DNA of 64,000 nucleotides from CAVXZE01 sp963766175 (GCA_963766175.1 CAVXZE010000001.1:1-64000); one strand, 5' to 3'; shown: positions 8,570 through 20,130, counted from the stretch's first letter. Notes: generated from the sequence alone by a model not told the origin. Numbers and translations: made by a program.

Positions 8570-10291
8570 TCAGCTGCGGTTCGCGGGGATCTTGCCGTCC
8601 TGCGGGATGTACCACGGCGACGCGTACCACCAGTCGCCGGGCTCGGCGATCCCATCCTCGATCAGGATGTGCATCAGGTTGTAGCCGACGGCCATCAGGC
8701 AGAGGCCGCCTGGATGGGCGCTCGACTGATGCGCCATGTAGAGGCCGTCGATGTCGGGAACCCGGTAGCGAGCCATCTCCGGCAGCGGCCGCTCGTTCCA
8801 CCACTGGTCGCGATCGCAGCGGATCCCGTACCACGACCCTCCGAGCATTCCGGTGTTGCGGAACTCCTGCTCGTAGGGGCTTTCATTGAACATGCGGATC
8901 AGGTTGTCATCGTCGAGGTTCTCGACCACGCTGGAGAGGGCGGCGCGCATGTACTCGTCCCACTTCGCCTTCTCCTTGCCCTTGTCCATGGCATCGACGC
9001 CATCGACGTTGTACTGCGGCGTGGGAACCATCATCCAGAGCGGGCCGTTGATGTACTGGCCGGGCCGGGTGGACTGGGGATTGGTCGGATCGTAGAGTTC
9101 GCCTCCGACCATTCCCCACATCGCCCTCTCCGGGGGGATGTCGAGGTTGCTCTGCTCGCCGAGCACGATCCTCACGTTCTCGTAGTAGTTCTCCCGCGAG
9201 TCCAGCGGGAAGAAGCCGCCGTGGACGGCCCCGTACTCCTCCGCCGGCTTGGTCCGGTACTGGGGCTTGTAGCGAAGCCGCTCGCGGGTGAGGAAGTGGC
9301 TCATGTAGAGGCTTCCGCCCTTGAGGCTCAAATCCTTGATGCGCTGCAGGAAGCCGCTGTCGAGATTCCGCGGCCCGATCAGGTCGAGGAAGGTGGGCTT
9401 GATGTGGCAGGCGCTGATTACCGCCTTGTTCGCCCAGATCTTCTTGGCGCCCCAGGTGGCGTCGTCCCGGAGCCGCACGCCCACCGCCCGGCCGTCGTCG
9501 ACGAGGATCTCCTCCACCGGGCAGCAGGCGCGGAACACCGCCCCGTGGGCCACCGCGCAGCGGAACAGCGCGTGGAAGTAGCCGTGCATGTTGCCGCGAG
9601 CAGCGACCGGCTTGGCGACCGCCGGCGGCATCACCGTCGCCACGCTGCAGAGCGCCGGAATCGCCACGCCTTCCATGTGACCGTGGGCTCCCGAGGAGAG
9701 CGCGATGAAGGCCTGCATGACCTTGAAGGGCTCGGTCACCAGGTACTCGTCCATCAAGTCGAAGAGCGTCATCTCCAGCAACTCTCGCGTCCAGACCTCC
9801 GGCTGGTACTGCTTGTACACCTGCATGTAGGGGATGTTGTCTTCGTTGAGCTCGACCTCGGGCGGATGCGGCGGGCACCAGAAGGTGGCTCGCATCAGCT
9901 CCTTCATGAAAGGAGGCGTACCGATCTGGCCGGTGATCTTGCACCAGCCGGCGATGTCCTGGTCGGTGAGCGGCACCAGGCCGTCGCTGGTCATGAAGGA
10001 CTGGTTGGGGTCCAGGTTCACCGTCACGTTGGGGTCCCAGTCCATGCGGAAGCCGTACTTCCAGAGCTCGAGCTGCTCCCAGCCCGGGGCGGAGCCCCCG
10101 TAGTTGGCAATCGCGTGGGGCTGGATGCGCACTCCGGCGATGGGCTCGCAGGTCTCCTGCGCTCCCCCGCACTCCGGCCTCTCCTCGAGGACGCAGACGC
10201 TGAGGCCGCACTTGGCCAGGTACGCCGCGGTCGTGGTGCCGTTGTGGCCCGCGCCGACGATCACAATGTCGTATCTCTCTTCCTTGCCCAC
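8570..10291 (-). CDS. Phytoene dehydrogenase-like FAD-dependent oxidoreductase (second copy)
   Basis: The 573-residue protein belongs to the same superfamily as its downstream neighbour but is clearly divergent from it. The N-terminal FAD motif is VGAGHNG (12-18), followed by VCVLEERPECGGA. The C-terminal FAD region is GLYMAHQSSAHPGGLCLMAVGYN. There is no signal peptide. The start is a GTG at 10291 preceded by a strong AGGAGG site. It is separated by 20 bp from the next oxidoreductase and by 39 bp from the TetR gene, all on one strand, so the three probably form one operon under TetR control. The two flavoproteins may act as a pair or heteromer on one hydrophobic substrate; the substrate cannot be read from the sequence. 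Confidence 0.87.
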   Translation of the reverse strand: MGKEERYDIVIVGAGHNGTTTAAYLAKCGLSVCVLEERPECGGAQETCEPIAGVRIQPHAIANYGGSAPGWEQLELWKYGFRMDWDPNVTVNLDPNQSFMTSDGLVPLTDQDIAGWCKITGQIGTPPFMKELMRATFWCPPHPPEVELNEDNIPYMQVYKQYQPEVWTRELLEMTLFDLMDEYLVTEPFKVMQAFIALSSGAHGHMEGVAIPALCSVATVMPPAVAKPVAARGNMHGYFHALFRCAVAHGAVFRACCPVEEILVDDGRAVGVRLRDDATWGAKKIWANKAVISACHIKPTFLDLIGPRNLDSGFLQRIKDLSLKGGSLYMSHFLTRERLRYKPQYRTKPAEEYGAVHGGFFPLDSRENYYENVRIVLGEQSNLDIPPERAMWGMVGGELYDPTNPQSTRPGQYINGPLWMMVPTPQYNVDGVDAMDKGKEKAKWDEYMRAALSSVVENLDDDNLIRMFNESPYEQEFRNTGMLGGSWYGIRCDRDQWWNERPLPEMARYRVPDIDGLYMAHQSSAHPGGLCLMAVGYNLMHILIEDGIAEPGDWWYASPWYIPQDGKIPANRS

Positions 10292-10330
10292 TGCGCTGCC
10301 TCCTTTTCTGGCAGGTCTCGTTGTTGGCTC

Positions 10331-11005
10331 TCAGCGACCGTCGCGAGCGCTCCCCTCTTCGAATAGCGTCGCCACCAGATCGCCGAAGAAACGCGTCTGC
10401 TTGGCGAGGGCCTGCTCGGTGAGCAGGTCCTCGCCGTTCAGATCCTTGTAGACGTGAGCGATCGCGAAGTAGCCGACGAAGACGTGGTACGTCGCGAGCA
10501 CCAGTAGCGGGAACTGGTCCGGATCCCAGCGGCTCGCAGCCGAGCTGGCCTCGACCATCTCGTAGGCGCGGGCGAAGGTTCGCTGGACCCAATCCCGGAG
10601 CATGGGCGTCAGGTGCCGACCGCCCGAGAGCGTCTCGTGCTGGATCAAACGCGGGAGGTTCGGGCGCTTCCCCACCAGCCGCATCGTCCTCTCGACGATC
10701 TGGCGCACGTCGCGATCGCTCCGGTCTCGCGTCTCGACGACCTCGGTCAGCACGTCGAGCACCGGGCTGATGCCCCGCTCCAGGACCGCCGCGTAGAGGG
10801 ATTCCTTGCTCGGGAAGTGGTTGTAGAGGCTGGGGGTTCGAACGCCGACCTTGGCCGCTACGTCGCGCAGTGTCGCTCCGGCGTAGCCGCGCTCGGCGAA
10901 GAGCGCCTCGGCGGCATCCAGGATGCGCTCGGCGGTCCGCTCCCCCTTGCGGCGCCGGGGTGTGGCGGGGGCCGGGCTGGCCGTGAGTGTGGAGGGCGCA
11001 TCCAT
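10331..11005 (-). CDS. TetR-family transcriptional regulator
   Basis: The 224-residue protein has an N-terminal TetR helix-turn-helix (residues about 24-70, with AERILDAAEALFAERGY, TLRDVAAKVGVRT and SLYNHFPSKESLY) after a 20-residue basic, flexible leader. The remainder is the helical ligand-binding and dimerisation domain, which is not assignable to a ligand. It is the first gene of a likely three-gene operon with two flavoprotein oxidoreductases. A near-perfect 18-bp palindrome lies 16 bp upstream of its start, so it probably represses its own operon and responds to the substrate or product of the oxidoreductases. Confidence 0.92.
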   Translation of the reverse strand: MDAPSTLTASPAPATPRRRKGERTAERILDAAEALFAERGYAGATLRDVAAKVGVRTPSLYNHFPSKESLYAAVLERGISPVLDVLTEVVETRDRSDRDVRQIVERTMRLVGKRPNLPRLIQHETLSGGRHLTPMLRDWVQRTFARAYEMVEASSAASRWDPDQFPLLVLATYHVFVGYFAIAHVYKDLNGEDLLTEQALAKQTRFFGDLVATLFEEGSARDGR

Positions 11006-11020
11006 GGCGAATCCAAAAAA

Positions 11021-11038
11021 AACTAACGATCGCTAGTT
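11021..11038. promoter_or_regulatory. Palindromic TetR-type operator
   Basis: The sequence AACTAACGATCGCTAGTT is an inverted repeat with 9-bp arms and a single mismatch per arm pair. It starts 16 bp upstream of the TetR start codon, follows an A-rich run, and is positioned to block transcription of the TetR-oxidoreductase operon. The length and symmetry are typical for operators of this family. Its assignment to this TetR is inferred from position. Confidence 0.7.
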
Positions 11039-11097
11039 CTATTCTGGATTGGCTCGCCTGTCAAGGCTTGTTTCGCCGCCGGCTCTCCACGCCCGAA

Positions 11098-13686
<2,589 letters not shown>

Positions 13687-13789
13687 CGCCCGGGAAAGCT
13701 AAGCACGGACGGTTGGCTGGCAAGCCGCACCTCTCGACGCGCGCCGGGTCGATGCTCCGGAGGGCCCGCGAGGCGGTGGATGGCGGCGA

Positions 13790-15340
13790 CTATTCCTGGC
13801 GCTTGAGCGGTACGAAGATCTCGGCGTTGCCCCGGCGCACCAGGAGTAGCGCGCCCTTCTCCGAGTCCTTGATCGCCGCGCTGAACTCGCCCACGTCCGA
13901 GACGGCCTCCTGGTTCACCTCCAGGATGACGTCTCCGCGCCGCAGCCCGGCCTCCTCCGCCGGGCTGCCGGCCTCCACCGAGGTGATCAGCACGCCCTCC
14001 AGATCTTCCAGCTGCAAGTGTTCGGCCACGTCGGGGCTGATGTTCTGGACCTGCAGACCGTAGACTCCCGGAAGCTCCTCGGGCGTGGCGCTGGCGACGC
14101 TCTCGCCGGGCTCGAGCTCGCCGAGCTGGACGGAGAAGCTCTTCTTCTTGCCCTTGCGCAGCGCCTTCACCTCGACCTTCGAGCCCACCGGCGTCGCCGC
14201 CACGATCCGCGGCAGCTCGTCCATCTCGTCGACGGGCTTGCCGTCGAACTCGACGATGACGTCGCCGCGTTCGATCCCGGCCCGGGCTGCGGGCGCATCG
14301 GGCTCGACCTTGGAGACCAGCGCGCCCTTGCGGTCCTTCAGTCCCATCAGCTCCGCGGTGTCCTCGTCGATGGCCTGGATGTAGACGCCGAGCCAGCCGC
14401 GGGAGACACGCCCCGTCGCTCGCAGCTGGGGAAGGATCTGCTTGGCGATGTTGACCGGGACCGCGAAGCCGATCGTGTTCGCGCGCGGGTTGATGGCGGT
14501 GGCGATGCCGACGACTTCGCCCTTCAGGTTGATCAGCGGGCCGCCGGAATTGCCGGGATTGATGGCGGCGTCGGTCTGGATGAAGTCGTCGAAGCGGCGC
14601 GGATCGGGATCGGTGTTGATGACCCGGTGCTTCGCGCTCACGATTCCCGCGGTGACGGTGTGCTCGAGCCCGAAGGGGTTGCCGATGGCGACGACCCAGT
14701 CCCCCGGACGGATGCTGTCGGAATCTCCGAGAGGAAGGAAGGGAAGCTCCTCGTCCGTCCTTACGCGGATCAGCGCCACGTCGGTCTTGGGGTCGCGCCC
14801 GACCACTTCGGCCTCGAGGACCTCGCCCTCCATGAAGTGGACTTCGATCTTGTCCACCTCTGCGACGACGTGATCGTTGGTGATGATGTAGCCGTCGGCC
14901 GAGATCGCGAAGCCGGTTCCGAGACTCGGGACGTTGCGCTCGGGGTGGGGGGACCTGGGGAAGGGCGCGCCGAAGAACTCCTCGCCGAAGAACTCCTCCA
15001 GAGGATGGCGCGGTCTACGACCGCTGCTTCCGCCGATCTTGGTCGAGGTCTGGATGTTGACGATCGCGGGCGAGACGCGCTCGGCGAGATCGGCGAAGCT
15101 GGCCGGAGCGCCGGCCGGGGGTGCGGCCTCGGCTCCGCTCGAGCTCTCCTTCCAGAAGGGCTCCGCCGGCTCTGTCTTCTCTTCCGCCTGCTGCTCCTTC
15201 TCTTCGCTGCCGAAGAGGTCGATCGCCTCCGCGTCCCTGATTCCGAAGTCGATGCGAGCGTCGAGGATTCTCAACGCGACCAGGGCGACCAGCACCGCCG
15301 AGGCGAGTAGCACAACCGTTGTGAGCCGACCGCTCTTCAT
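13790..15340 (-). CDS. HtrA/DegP-type periplasmic serine protease, two PDZ domains (copy 1)
   Basis: The 516-residue protein has an N-terminal membrane anchor or uncleaved signal (residues 9-27), an acidic linker, a trypsin-like domain (about 80-300) and two PDZ domains (about 310-400 and 425-512). The catalytic triad is visible as His in ITNDHVV, Asp in KTDVALIR and Ser in GNSGGPL. This family degrades or refolds damaged envelope proteins. It is the first of three HtrA-type genes on the minus strand within 6 kb. The next copy begins 94 bp upstream of its start. The order of domains is that of DegP/DegQ; which of these it matches functionally cannot be decided here. Confidence 0.95.
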   Translation of the reverse strand: MKSGRLTTVVLLASAVLVALVALRILDARIDFGIRDAEAIDLFGSEEKEQQAEEKTEPAEPFWKESSSGAEAAPPAGAPASFADLAERVSPAIVNIQTSTKIGGSSGRRPRHPLEEFFGEEFFGAPFPRSPHPERNVPSLGTGFAISADGYIITNDHVVAEVDKIEVHFMEGEVLEAEVVGRDPKTDVALIRVRTDEELPFLPLGDSDSIRPGDWVVAIGNPFGLEHTVTAGIVSAKHRVINTDPDPRRFDDFIQTDAAINPGNSGGPLINLKGEVVGIATAINPRANTIGFAVPVNIAKQILPQLRATGRVSRGWLGVYIQAIDEDTAELMGLKDRKGALVSKVEPDAPAARAGIERGDVIVEFDGKPVDEMDELPRIVAATPVGSKVEVKALRKGKKKSFSVQLGELEPGESVASATPEELPGVYGLQVQNISPDVAEHLQLEDLEGVLITSVEAGSPAEEAGLRRGDVILEVNQEAVSDVGEFSAAIKDSEKGALLLVRRGNAEIFVPLKRQE

Positions 15341-15434
15341 CTCTGGATCACTCCTCTGGGGAGACAGAACTCAAATCGTTTGGACGTTCCGAAGGCCCCG
15401 AAGGTTCCACTCCGGGGGGATGCTCTCTCTGGTT

Positions 15435-16808
15435 TCAGGAGAGCGGGATGGTGACATGGTACCGGCCCCTGCCCCGTTGAACCACGACCAGGGCCCTGCT
15501 GCGGCCCCGAAGGTCCAGCACCGAGCGTCGCAGCGCCTCCGGCCCACCGAGCGGCTTGCCGTTGATGCCGAGGATCAGGTCTCCCGGCTCGATCCCGATC
15601 TGCTGGGCGCCGCTGCCGCTGCGCACCTTCATCACCCGAAAGCCGCCCTCGGGAGCCTCCTCCAACGAAAACCCCAGCATCTGCTCACCCAGCTCCGCGA
15701 TCAGCCGCTCCGGGATCTCCACCAGCACCGCCGTCACCTGCCGCTCGACACCGTCCCGGAACAGCGCGAGGCGGAGCTTCTGCTTCACCGTGGCCCGCTC
15801 GAGGATCTCGTAGAACTCGCGGGCGCCGCGCACCGGATGGCCGTCCACGGAGGTGACGATCTCGCCCCGTTCGACGCCGCACGCCGCTGCCGGGCTGCCG
15901 GAGCGCACCCGGCTCACCAGGGCTCCGGAGAGCTGCTCCGGAAGCTGCATCACCTCCGATAGATGGGGGTCGAGGTCCTGGAGATCCAGGCCGAGCCAGA
16001 CCGGAGCCACCTCGCCCCGGGTGATCAGCTCGTGCACCACCCGCTTCGCCACGTCGATGGGAATCGCGAAGCCGATCCCCTCGGCCCCCTGGTAGATCGC
16101 CGTGTTGATGCCGACCAGCTCTCCCATGGCATTCAGGAGGGGTCCCCCCGAGTTTCCCGGGTTGATCGAGGCATCCGTCTGGAGGAAGCCATGAAAGACG
16201 CGGTCTTCGGATCGGATCGAACGGTCGAGCGCCGACAGCACACCGGTGGTCACCGAGTTCGAGAGCCCGAAGGGATTTCCGATCGCGATGACCGGCTCCC
16301 CCACCATCAGATCCGCCGACGAGCCGGGAGCCACCGAGGGCACTTTCTCGTCGGTCTCGAGCCGCAGTACGGCGAGATCGTTGTTGGGGTCGGCGCCGAC
16401 CAGAGTCGCCTCGTACTCCCGGGCGTCGGCCAGGGTCACCCGGATCGCATCCGCCCGGCTCACCACGTGCTCGTTGGTGAGGACGTGTCCCTGCGCGTCG
16501 ATGATCACTCCCGAGCCGAGGCTCTGGGTGGTCTGGGGCGAGCGGGGCTCGAAGAAGTCGCGAAAGAAGCGTTCGAAGAATGGGTCGCCCGCGAAGGGTT
16601 GGAAGGGGCGGTTTCTTCCCACCACGCGTTCGGTGGTGATGTTCACCACCGCGGGTCCGACCTTCTCCACCACGCGGACCGTGGCAGTGCGACGCAGGAA
16701 GGGGTCATTCGCCGATGTGGGGGCCGCCGCGGAGAGCAGCGCGAGCAGAGCGAACGCGAGCCGGAGGATCACGCGTCGGGTGACGTCGATGGAGGGCGCT
16801 AAATTCAC
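15435..16808 (-). CDS. HtrA/DegP-type serine protease (copy 2)
   Basis: The 457-residue protein has a signal-peptide-like start (VILRLAFALLALLSAAAP), a trypsin-like domain with His in LTNEHVV, Asp in NNDLAVLR and Ser in GNSGGPL, and two C-terminal PDZ-type domains. It is expected in the periplasm. I chose the GTG at 16808, which has a GGAGAG site upstream and lies just before the signal sequence; a GTG about 14 codons later is possible. The longer open frame upstream runs antisense through galK and is not real. It is divergent from galK, with a 92-bp GC-rich gap that contains a perfect palindrome. It shares the domain plan of copies 1 and 3, but its spacing and sequence differ enough to be an old paralogue. 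Confidence 0.93.
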   Translation of the reverse strand: MNLAPSIDVTRRVILRLAFALLALLSAAAPTSANDPFLRRTATVRVVEKVGPAVVNITTERVVGRNRPFQPFAGDPFFERFFRDFFEPRSPQTTQSLGSGVIIDAQGHVLTNEHVVSRADAIRVTLADAREYEATLVGADPNNDLAVLRLETDEKVPSVAPGSSADLMVGEPVIAIGNPFGLSNSVTTGVLSALDRSIRSEDRVFHGFLQTDASINPGNSGGPLLNAMGELVGINTAIYQGAEGIGFAIPIDVAKRVVHELITRGEVAPVWLGLDLQDLDPHLSEVMQLPEQLSGALVSRVRSGSPAAACGVERGEIVTSVDGHPVRGAREFYEILERATVKQKLRLALFRDGVERQVTAVLVEIPERLIAELGEQMLGFSLEEAPEGGFRVMKVRSGSGAQQIGIEPGDLILGINGKPLGGPEALRRSVLDLRGRSRALVVVQRGRGRYHVTIPLS

Positions 16809-16833
16809 CTGCGTCTCGATCTCTCCAAGATTG

Positions 16834-16849
16834 CCCCGCCCGGGCGGGG
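16834..16849. promoter_or_regulatory. Perfect 16-bp palindrome in a divergent intergenic region
   Basis: CCCCGCCCGGGCGGGG is a perfect palindrome between the starts of the second HtrA gene (minus) and galK (plus). A second inverted repeat, GGCGCC-CC-GGCGCC, follows at 16858-16871. Either could bind a dimeric regulator or form a cruciform or hairpin in either mRNA leader. In DNA this GC-rich, chance symmetry is also possible. Confidence 0.3.
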
Positions 16850-16900
16850 GCGGACCCGGCGCCCCGGCGCCGGAGGAGCGGAAACGTAGGACCCGCGCCC

Positions 16901-18061
16901 ATGCTTGGCCAGCTTCGCAGCCAGTTCCAGAGCCGCTTCGGCAGGGCGCCCGAGTTCGGGGTCCGAGCGCCCGGACGGGTGAACCTGATCGGCGAGCACA
17001 CCGACTACAGCGGGGGGCTGGTGCTTCCCTGCGCCATCGATCGCGATACGGTGGTGCTGGCAGCTCGGCGCCAGGACAGCCGGGTCGAGGTCTTCTCGAT
17101 CGAGATGGACCAGGCCGGGAGCTTCGACGCCGCTGCACCGGCGCGGCGCTGGGACTGGCTCGACTACGTGATGGCGCCGGTCTTCGCCCTGCTCGAGCGG
17201 GGCGTCCGCGTGGCCGGGCTCGATCTCGGCATCGCCAGCCGCGTGCCGCTGGAATCCGGCCTCTCCAGCTCGGCGGCTCTCGGGGTGGCCGTCACCACGG
17301 CCATCGATCGGGCTCAGCAGCTTCGACTCGACGGCCGCGAGATCGCGACCCTCGCCCACCGCGGCGAGAGCGAATTTCTGGGGGTGGGCTGCGGGATCAT
17401 GGATCAGTTCGCCAGCGCCCTCGGGCGGCGCGATCACGCGCTGCGTCTCGACTGCCGGAGCCTCGAGATCGAGCCCATCCCCCTGGCCGATGGCGAGCTG
17501 CGCATGCTCATCGCCCAGTCGGGAGTGAAGCGCGCGGTGGCGGGCGGAGGCTACCGGGAGCGCGTGACGCAGTGCGCATCCGCCCTGGATGCGGCGCGTG
17601 GCGCTGGGATCGCGCCCAGGGGAGCGTCCGCACTTCGCGATCTCAGTCCCGACGATCTGCCGGCCCTGGAGAAGGCGCTCTCCCCGGTGCTCCTGCAACG
17701 GGCCCGGCACGTGATCACGGAGAACGCGAGAGTCGACGCCGTCTGTACGAGACTCGTGGCGGGGGATCTCCAAGGAGTCGGCGAGCTCCTCGTCGAAGGC
17801 ATGCGCAGCCTCCGTGACGACTACGAAGTCAGCACGCCCGAGCTCGATCTGCTCTGCGAGCTCGGTGACGCCCACCCCGGCTGCTATGGATCCCGCCTCA
17901 CCGGAGCCGGCTTCGGGGGCTGCACCCTGCACCTGGTCAGGCCGGATGCGGCGAAAGAGGTGGCCGAAGCCATCGCCGCGGGCTTCGAGGCGCGCTTCGG
18001 ACGTCGCCCGCCCATCCTCACCGCCCGCGCCGCCGCGGGCGCCGGGGACCTGGAGATCTAG
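16901..18061 (+). CDS. galK: Galactokinase (GHMP kinase)
   Basis: The 386-residue protein carries the galactokinase signature GRVNLIGEHTDYSGG (about 26-40), the GHMP ATP-binding motif LESGLSSSAALGVA (about 118-131) and the C-terminal motif GSRLTGAGFGGCTLHL. It phosphorylates galactose to galactose 1-phosphate for the Leloir pathway, feeding UDP-galactose for glycan synthesis or energy metabolism. Size and motifs are complete. No galT, galE or galM is nearby, so it is an orphan here. It ends 15 bp before the stop of the convergent third HtrA gene. A link to the polysaccharide genes further right is possible but not shown. Confidence 0.95.
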   Translation: MLGQLRSQFQSRFGRAPEFGVRAPGRVNLIGEHTDYSGGLVLPCAIDRDTVVLAARRQDSRVEVFSIEMDQAGSFDAAAPARRWDWLDYVMAPVFALLERGVRVAGLDLGIASRVPLESGLSSSAALGVAVTTAIDRAQQLRLDGREIATLAHRGESEFLGVGCGIMDQFASALGRRDHALRLDCRSLEIEPIPLADGELRMLIAQSGVKRAVAGGGYRERVTQCASALDAARGAGIAPRGASALRDLSPDDLPALEKALSPVLLQRARHVITENARVDAVCTRLVAGDLQGVGELLVEGMRSLRDDYEVSTPELDLLCELGDAHPGCYGSRLTGAGFGGCTLHLVRPDAAKEVAEAIAAGFEARFGRRPPILTARAAAGAGDLEI

Positions 18062-18076
18062 CAACTCCGTCCCCGC

Positions 18077-19465
18077 TCAGTTGCTCTCGTGGGCGGCCTG
18101 GCCCGGGTCCGATTCGGGCTCTTCCGGCGCGGCCGGCCGTGCGCCTCGCTTGAGCAGCAGGAACTTGAGGTCGTCGCCGCGCCGGGCGCGAATCAGGATC
18201 TGGAGCTGTTGCTCCACCTCCTTCATGGCGCGCCGGAATGCCTCGAGGTTGCCGACGCTGCTGTCCTCGATCCGTTCGATCACGTCTCCCGGGAAGAGGC
18301 CCGCCTCGGCCGCGGGAGAGCCGCGCGCGACGAAGGAGACGTAGGCGCCCGTGCGCGACGCGAGCCGCTGCTCGCGGAAGAGGTTCTCGGTGATCTCCTG
18401 GACGTGAAACCCGAGGTCGCTCTCCGCCTCGGAAGGCTCGACGGTGGGTTGGGTGCCGAGCTTCACCTCCACGGTTCGCGGCTTGCCGTCGCGAAGGATC
18501 TCGAGCTTCACGGTCTCACCGGGCAGCGTGTGTGCCACCCTGCGCTGGAAGTTGCCGAGATCTTCCTCCTTCTCCGCCTCGACGGAGAGCCCGTTCATCG
18601 CGGTGATGACGTCGCCGGGGGCGAGCTTCGCCCGCTCTGCCGGCGAGTCGCGGATCACCCCGTTCACGATCACTCCGGTCTCCGATGGGAAGCCGAAGTA
18701 GCCGGCCAGGTCGCGGTTCAGAGGTTGGATCGTGAGTCCGAGCCAGCCGCGCTCGATGCCGCCTTCCCGGATCTGCGCCATCACCTCGAGGGCGGTGTCG
18801 ATGGGGATGGTGAAGCCGATGCCTCGCCCCTGTCCCCGGGAGTTGATGCCGATCACGCGTCCATCGAGATCGACCAGGGGGCCGCCGGAGGAGCCGCGAT
18901 CGATCATGGCATCGGTCTGGATGAAGTCGTTGATCAGATCGGGAATCTCGAGGTTGCGCCCCTTCGCCGAGACGATGCCGAAGGACACCGTGCCGTCGAG
19001 TCCGTAGGGGTTGCCGATCGCCAGCACCCACTGGCCGACCCGGACCTCATCAGCGGCCCCGAAGACCGCGGCGGGAAGCGCACCCTCCGGCTGGATCTGG
19101 AGCACGGCGATGTCGGTCTGCTTGTCGGTGCCGAGCACCTTCGCCGGGTAACGCTTCTTTCGCCCCGGGATGCTGACCTCCACCTTCTCCGATTTCTCCA
19201 CCACGTGGTGGTTGGTGAGAATCAGGCCGCTCTCGCTGGCGATGAGACCGGAGCCCGTGACCTGGTTGCGGCGGTCGTTGACGCGAACGATGGCCTCGAT
19301 GTGGACCACCGAGGGCTTCACCCGCTCGGAGATCTCGATGATGCGCTCCTCGAGCTCCTCGCTCGGAGGCATCGCGTGGGCGCAGAGGGCACCGAGGCCG
19401 ATCGCGGCGATCACGAGTCGGGCCAGCGCCGCCAACGTTACGGCTCTCCTCGGGGTGGGTCGCAT
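18077..19465 (-). CDS. HtrA-like serine protease with PDZ domains (copy 3)
   Basis: The 462-residue protein has a signal peptide (LARLVIAAIGLGALCAHA), a trypsin-like domain with His in LTNHHVV, Asp in QTDIAVLQ and Ser in RGSSGGPL, and two PDZ-type domains (about 240-330 and 350-435). The active-site loop reads GSSGG instead of the common GNSGG, but the catalytic serine is kept. It starts 8 bp after the thiE stop on the same strand. I chose the ATG at 19465; a GTG that overlaps the thiE stop codon would add four residues and could be translationally coupled. It is the most divergent of the three HtrA copies in this window. Confidence 0.9.
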   Translation of the reverse strand: MRPTPRRAVTLAALARLVIAAIGLGALCAHAMPPSEELEERIIEISERVKPSVVHIEAIVRVNDRRNQVTGSGLIASESGLILTNHHVVEKSEKVEVSIPGRKKRYPAKVLGTDKQTDIAVLQIQPEGALPAAVFGAADEVRVGQWVLAIGNPYGLDGTVSFGIVSAKGRNLEIPDLINDFIQTDAMIDRGSSGGPLVDLDGRVIGINSRGQGRGIGFTIPIDTALEVMAQIREGGIERGWLGLTIQPLNRDLAGYFGFPSETGVIVNGVIRDSPAERAKLAPGDVITAMNGLSVEAEKEEDLGNFQRRVAHTLPGETVKLEILRDGKPRTVEVKLGTQPTVEPSEAESDLGFHVQEITENLFREQRLASRTGAYVSFVARGSPAAEAGLFPGDVIERIEDSSVGNLEAFRRAMKEVEQQLQILIRARRGDDLKFLLLKRGARPAAPEEPESDPGQAAHESN

Positions 19466-19473
19466 CCTCGCAC

Positions 19474-20130
19474 TCACGCGTCGAGCGCCTTTCGAAGCGC
19501 CGCGGTGGTCGCAGCGGGATCGGCGCAGGATAGGATGCTCCCCGTGACGGCCACTCCGGCGGCTCCCGCCTCGATACAAGACCGGGCGTTCTCGGCCTCG
19601 ATGCCGCCCTGGGCGAGAACCGGAACGCCGTGGCGAGCGGCCTCCTGGAGGGCGGCGAGGCCCAGGGGAGGGCGGCTCTGCGCCTTGGAGAGCGGCGAGA
19701 AGATGGGAGCGAGGTGCGCGTAGGAGAGAGGCGTCCCCGCCGCTCCCTCGAGCTCCCCCGGCTGGTGGGTGGCGATGCCGATCAGGGCATCGCCGCCGAG
19801 AAGCTGCCGCGCCGTCTCCGGCGGCATGCCGTCGAAGCCCAGGTGCACGCCGTCGGCTCTCGCCGCCAGCGCCACGTCGACGCGCCGGTTGACCAGCACG
19901 CGAGCCCGCTGCCCGGCCGCCCGGCGGATCCGATCGACGAGATCCAAGAGCGGCTCGTCCTCGAGCTCGCGGGCCCGGACCTGGATCCAGTCCACGCCGC
20001 TGGCGACGGCCATCTCGACGACCTCCTCGAGCGGACGCCGAGAAGCGGCCCGGTCGGTCACCAGACAGAGGATCGGGCGACTCGCCTTAGAAGCTTGCAA
20101 GTCCGTCGAGAGGGCTCGATGCGGTGGCAT
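19474..20130 (-). CDS. thiE: Thiamine phosphate synthase
   Basis: The 218-residue TIM-barrel protein has the ThiE/TenI pattern: LCLVTDR near the start, WIQVRARELED, RVLVNRRVDVAL, GVHLGFDGMPPE, IGIATHQPGE and the phosphate-binding VLAQGGIEAEN. ThiE joins hydroxymethylpyrimidine diphosphate and thiazole phosphate to give thiamine phosphate. Some residues of the usual QLREKD motif differ, so a TenI-like role is a minor alternative, but the position after thiS and thiG supports ThiE. The outermost ATG overlaps thiG by 44 bp; a TTG at about 20098 just before LQASKAS would remove most of that overlap. Confidence 0.9.
   Translation of the reverse strand: MPPHRALSTDLQASKASRPILCLVTDRAASRRPLEEVVEMAVASGVDWIQVRARELEDEPLLDLVDRIRRAAGQRARVLVNRRVDVALAARADGVHLGFDGMPPETARQLLGGDALIGIATHQPGELEGAAGTPLSYAHLAPIFSPLSKAQSRPPLGLAALQEAARHGVPVLAQGGIEAENARSCIEAGAAGVAVTGSILSCADPAATTAALRKALDA

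Noticed and set aside
8561..10366. Long plus-strand open frame opposite the second flavoprotein
   Set aside because: It is an antisense shadow with no family motifs; the minus strand carries the FAD signatures and a strong ribosome site.
14018..15310. Long plus-strand open frame opposite the first HtrA
   Set aside because: Composition is dominated by Asp, Val, Gly and Arg as expected from the reverse complement of a GC-rich gene; no motif.
16809..17138. N-terminal extension of the second HtrA protease
   Set aside because: It is antisense to the start of galK and has no protease or signal sequence; GC-rich DNA keeps many antisense frames open.
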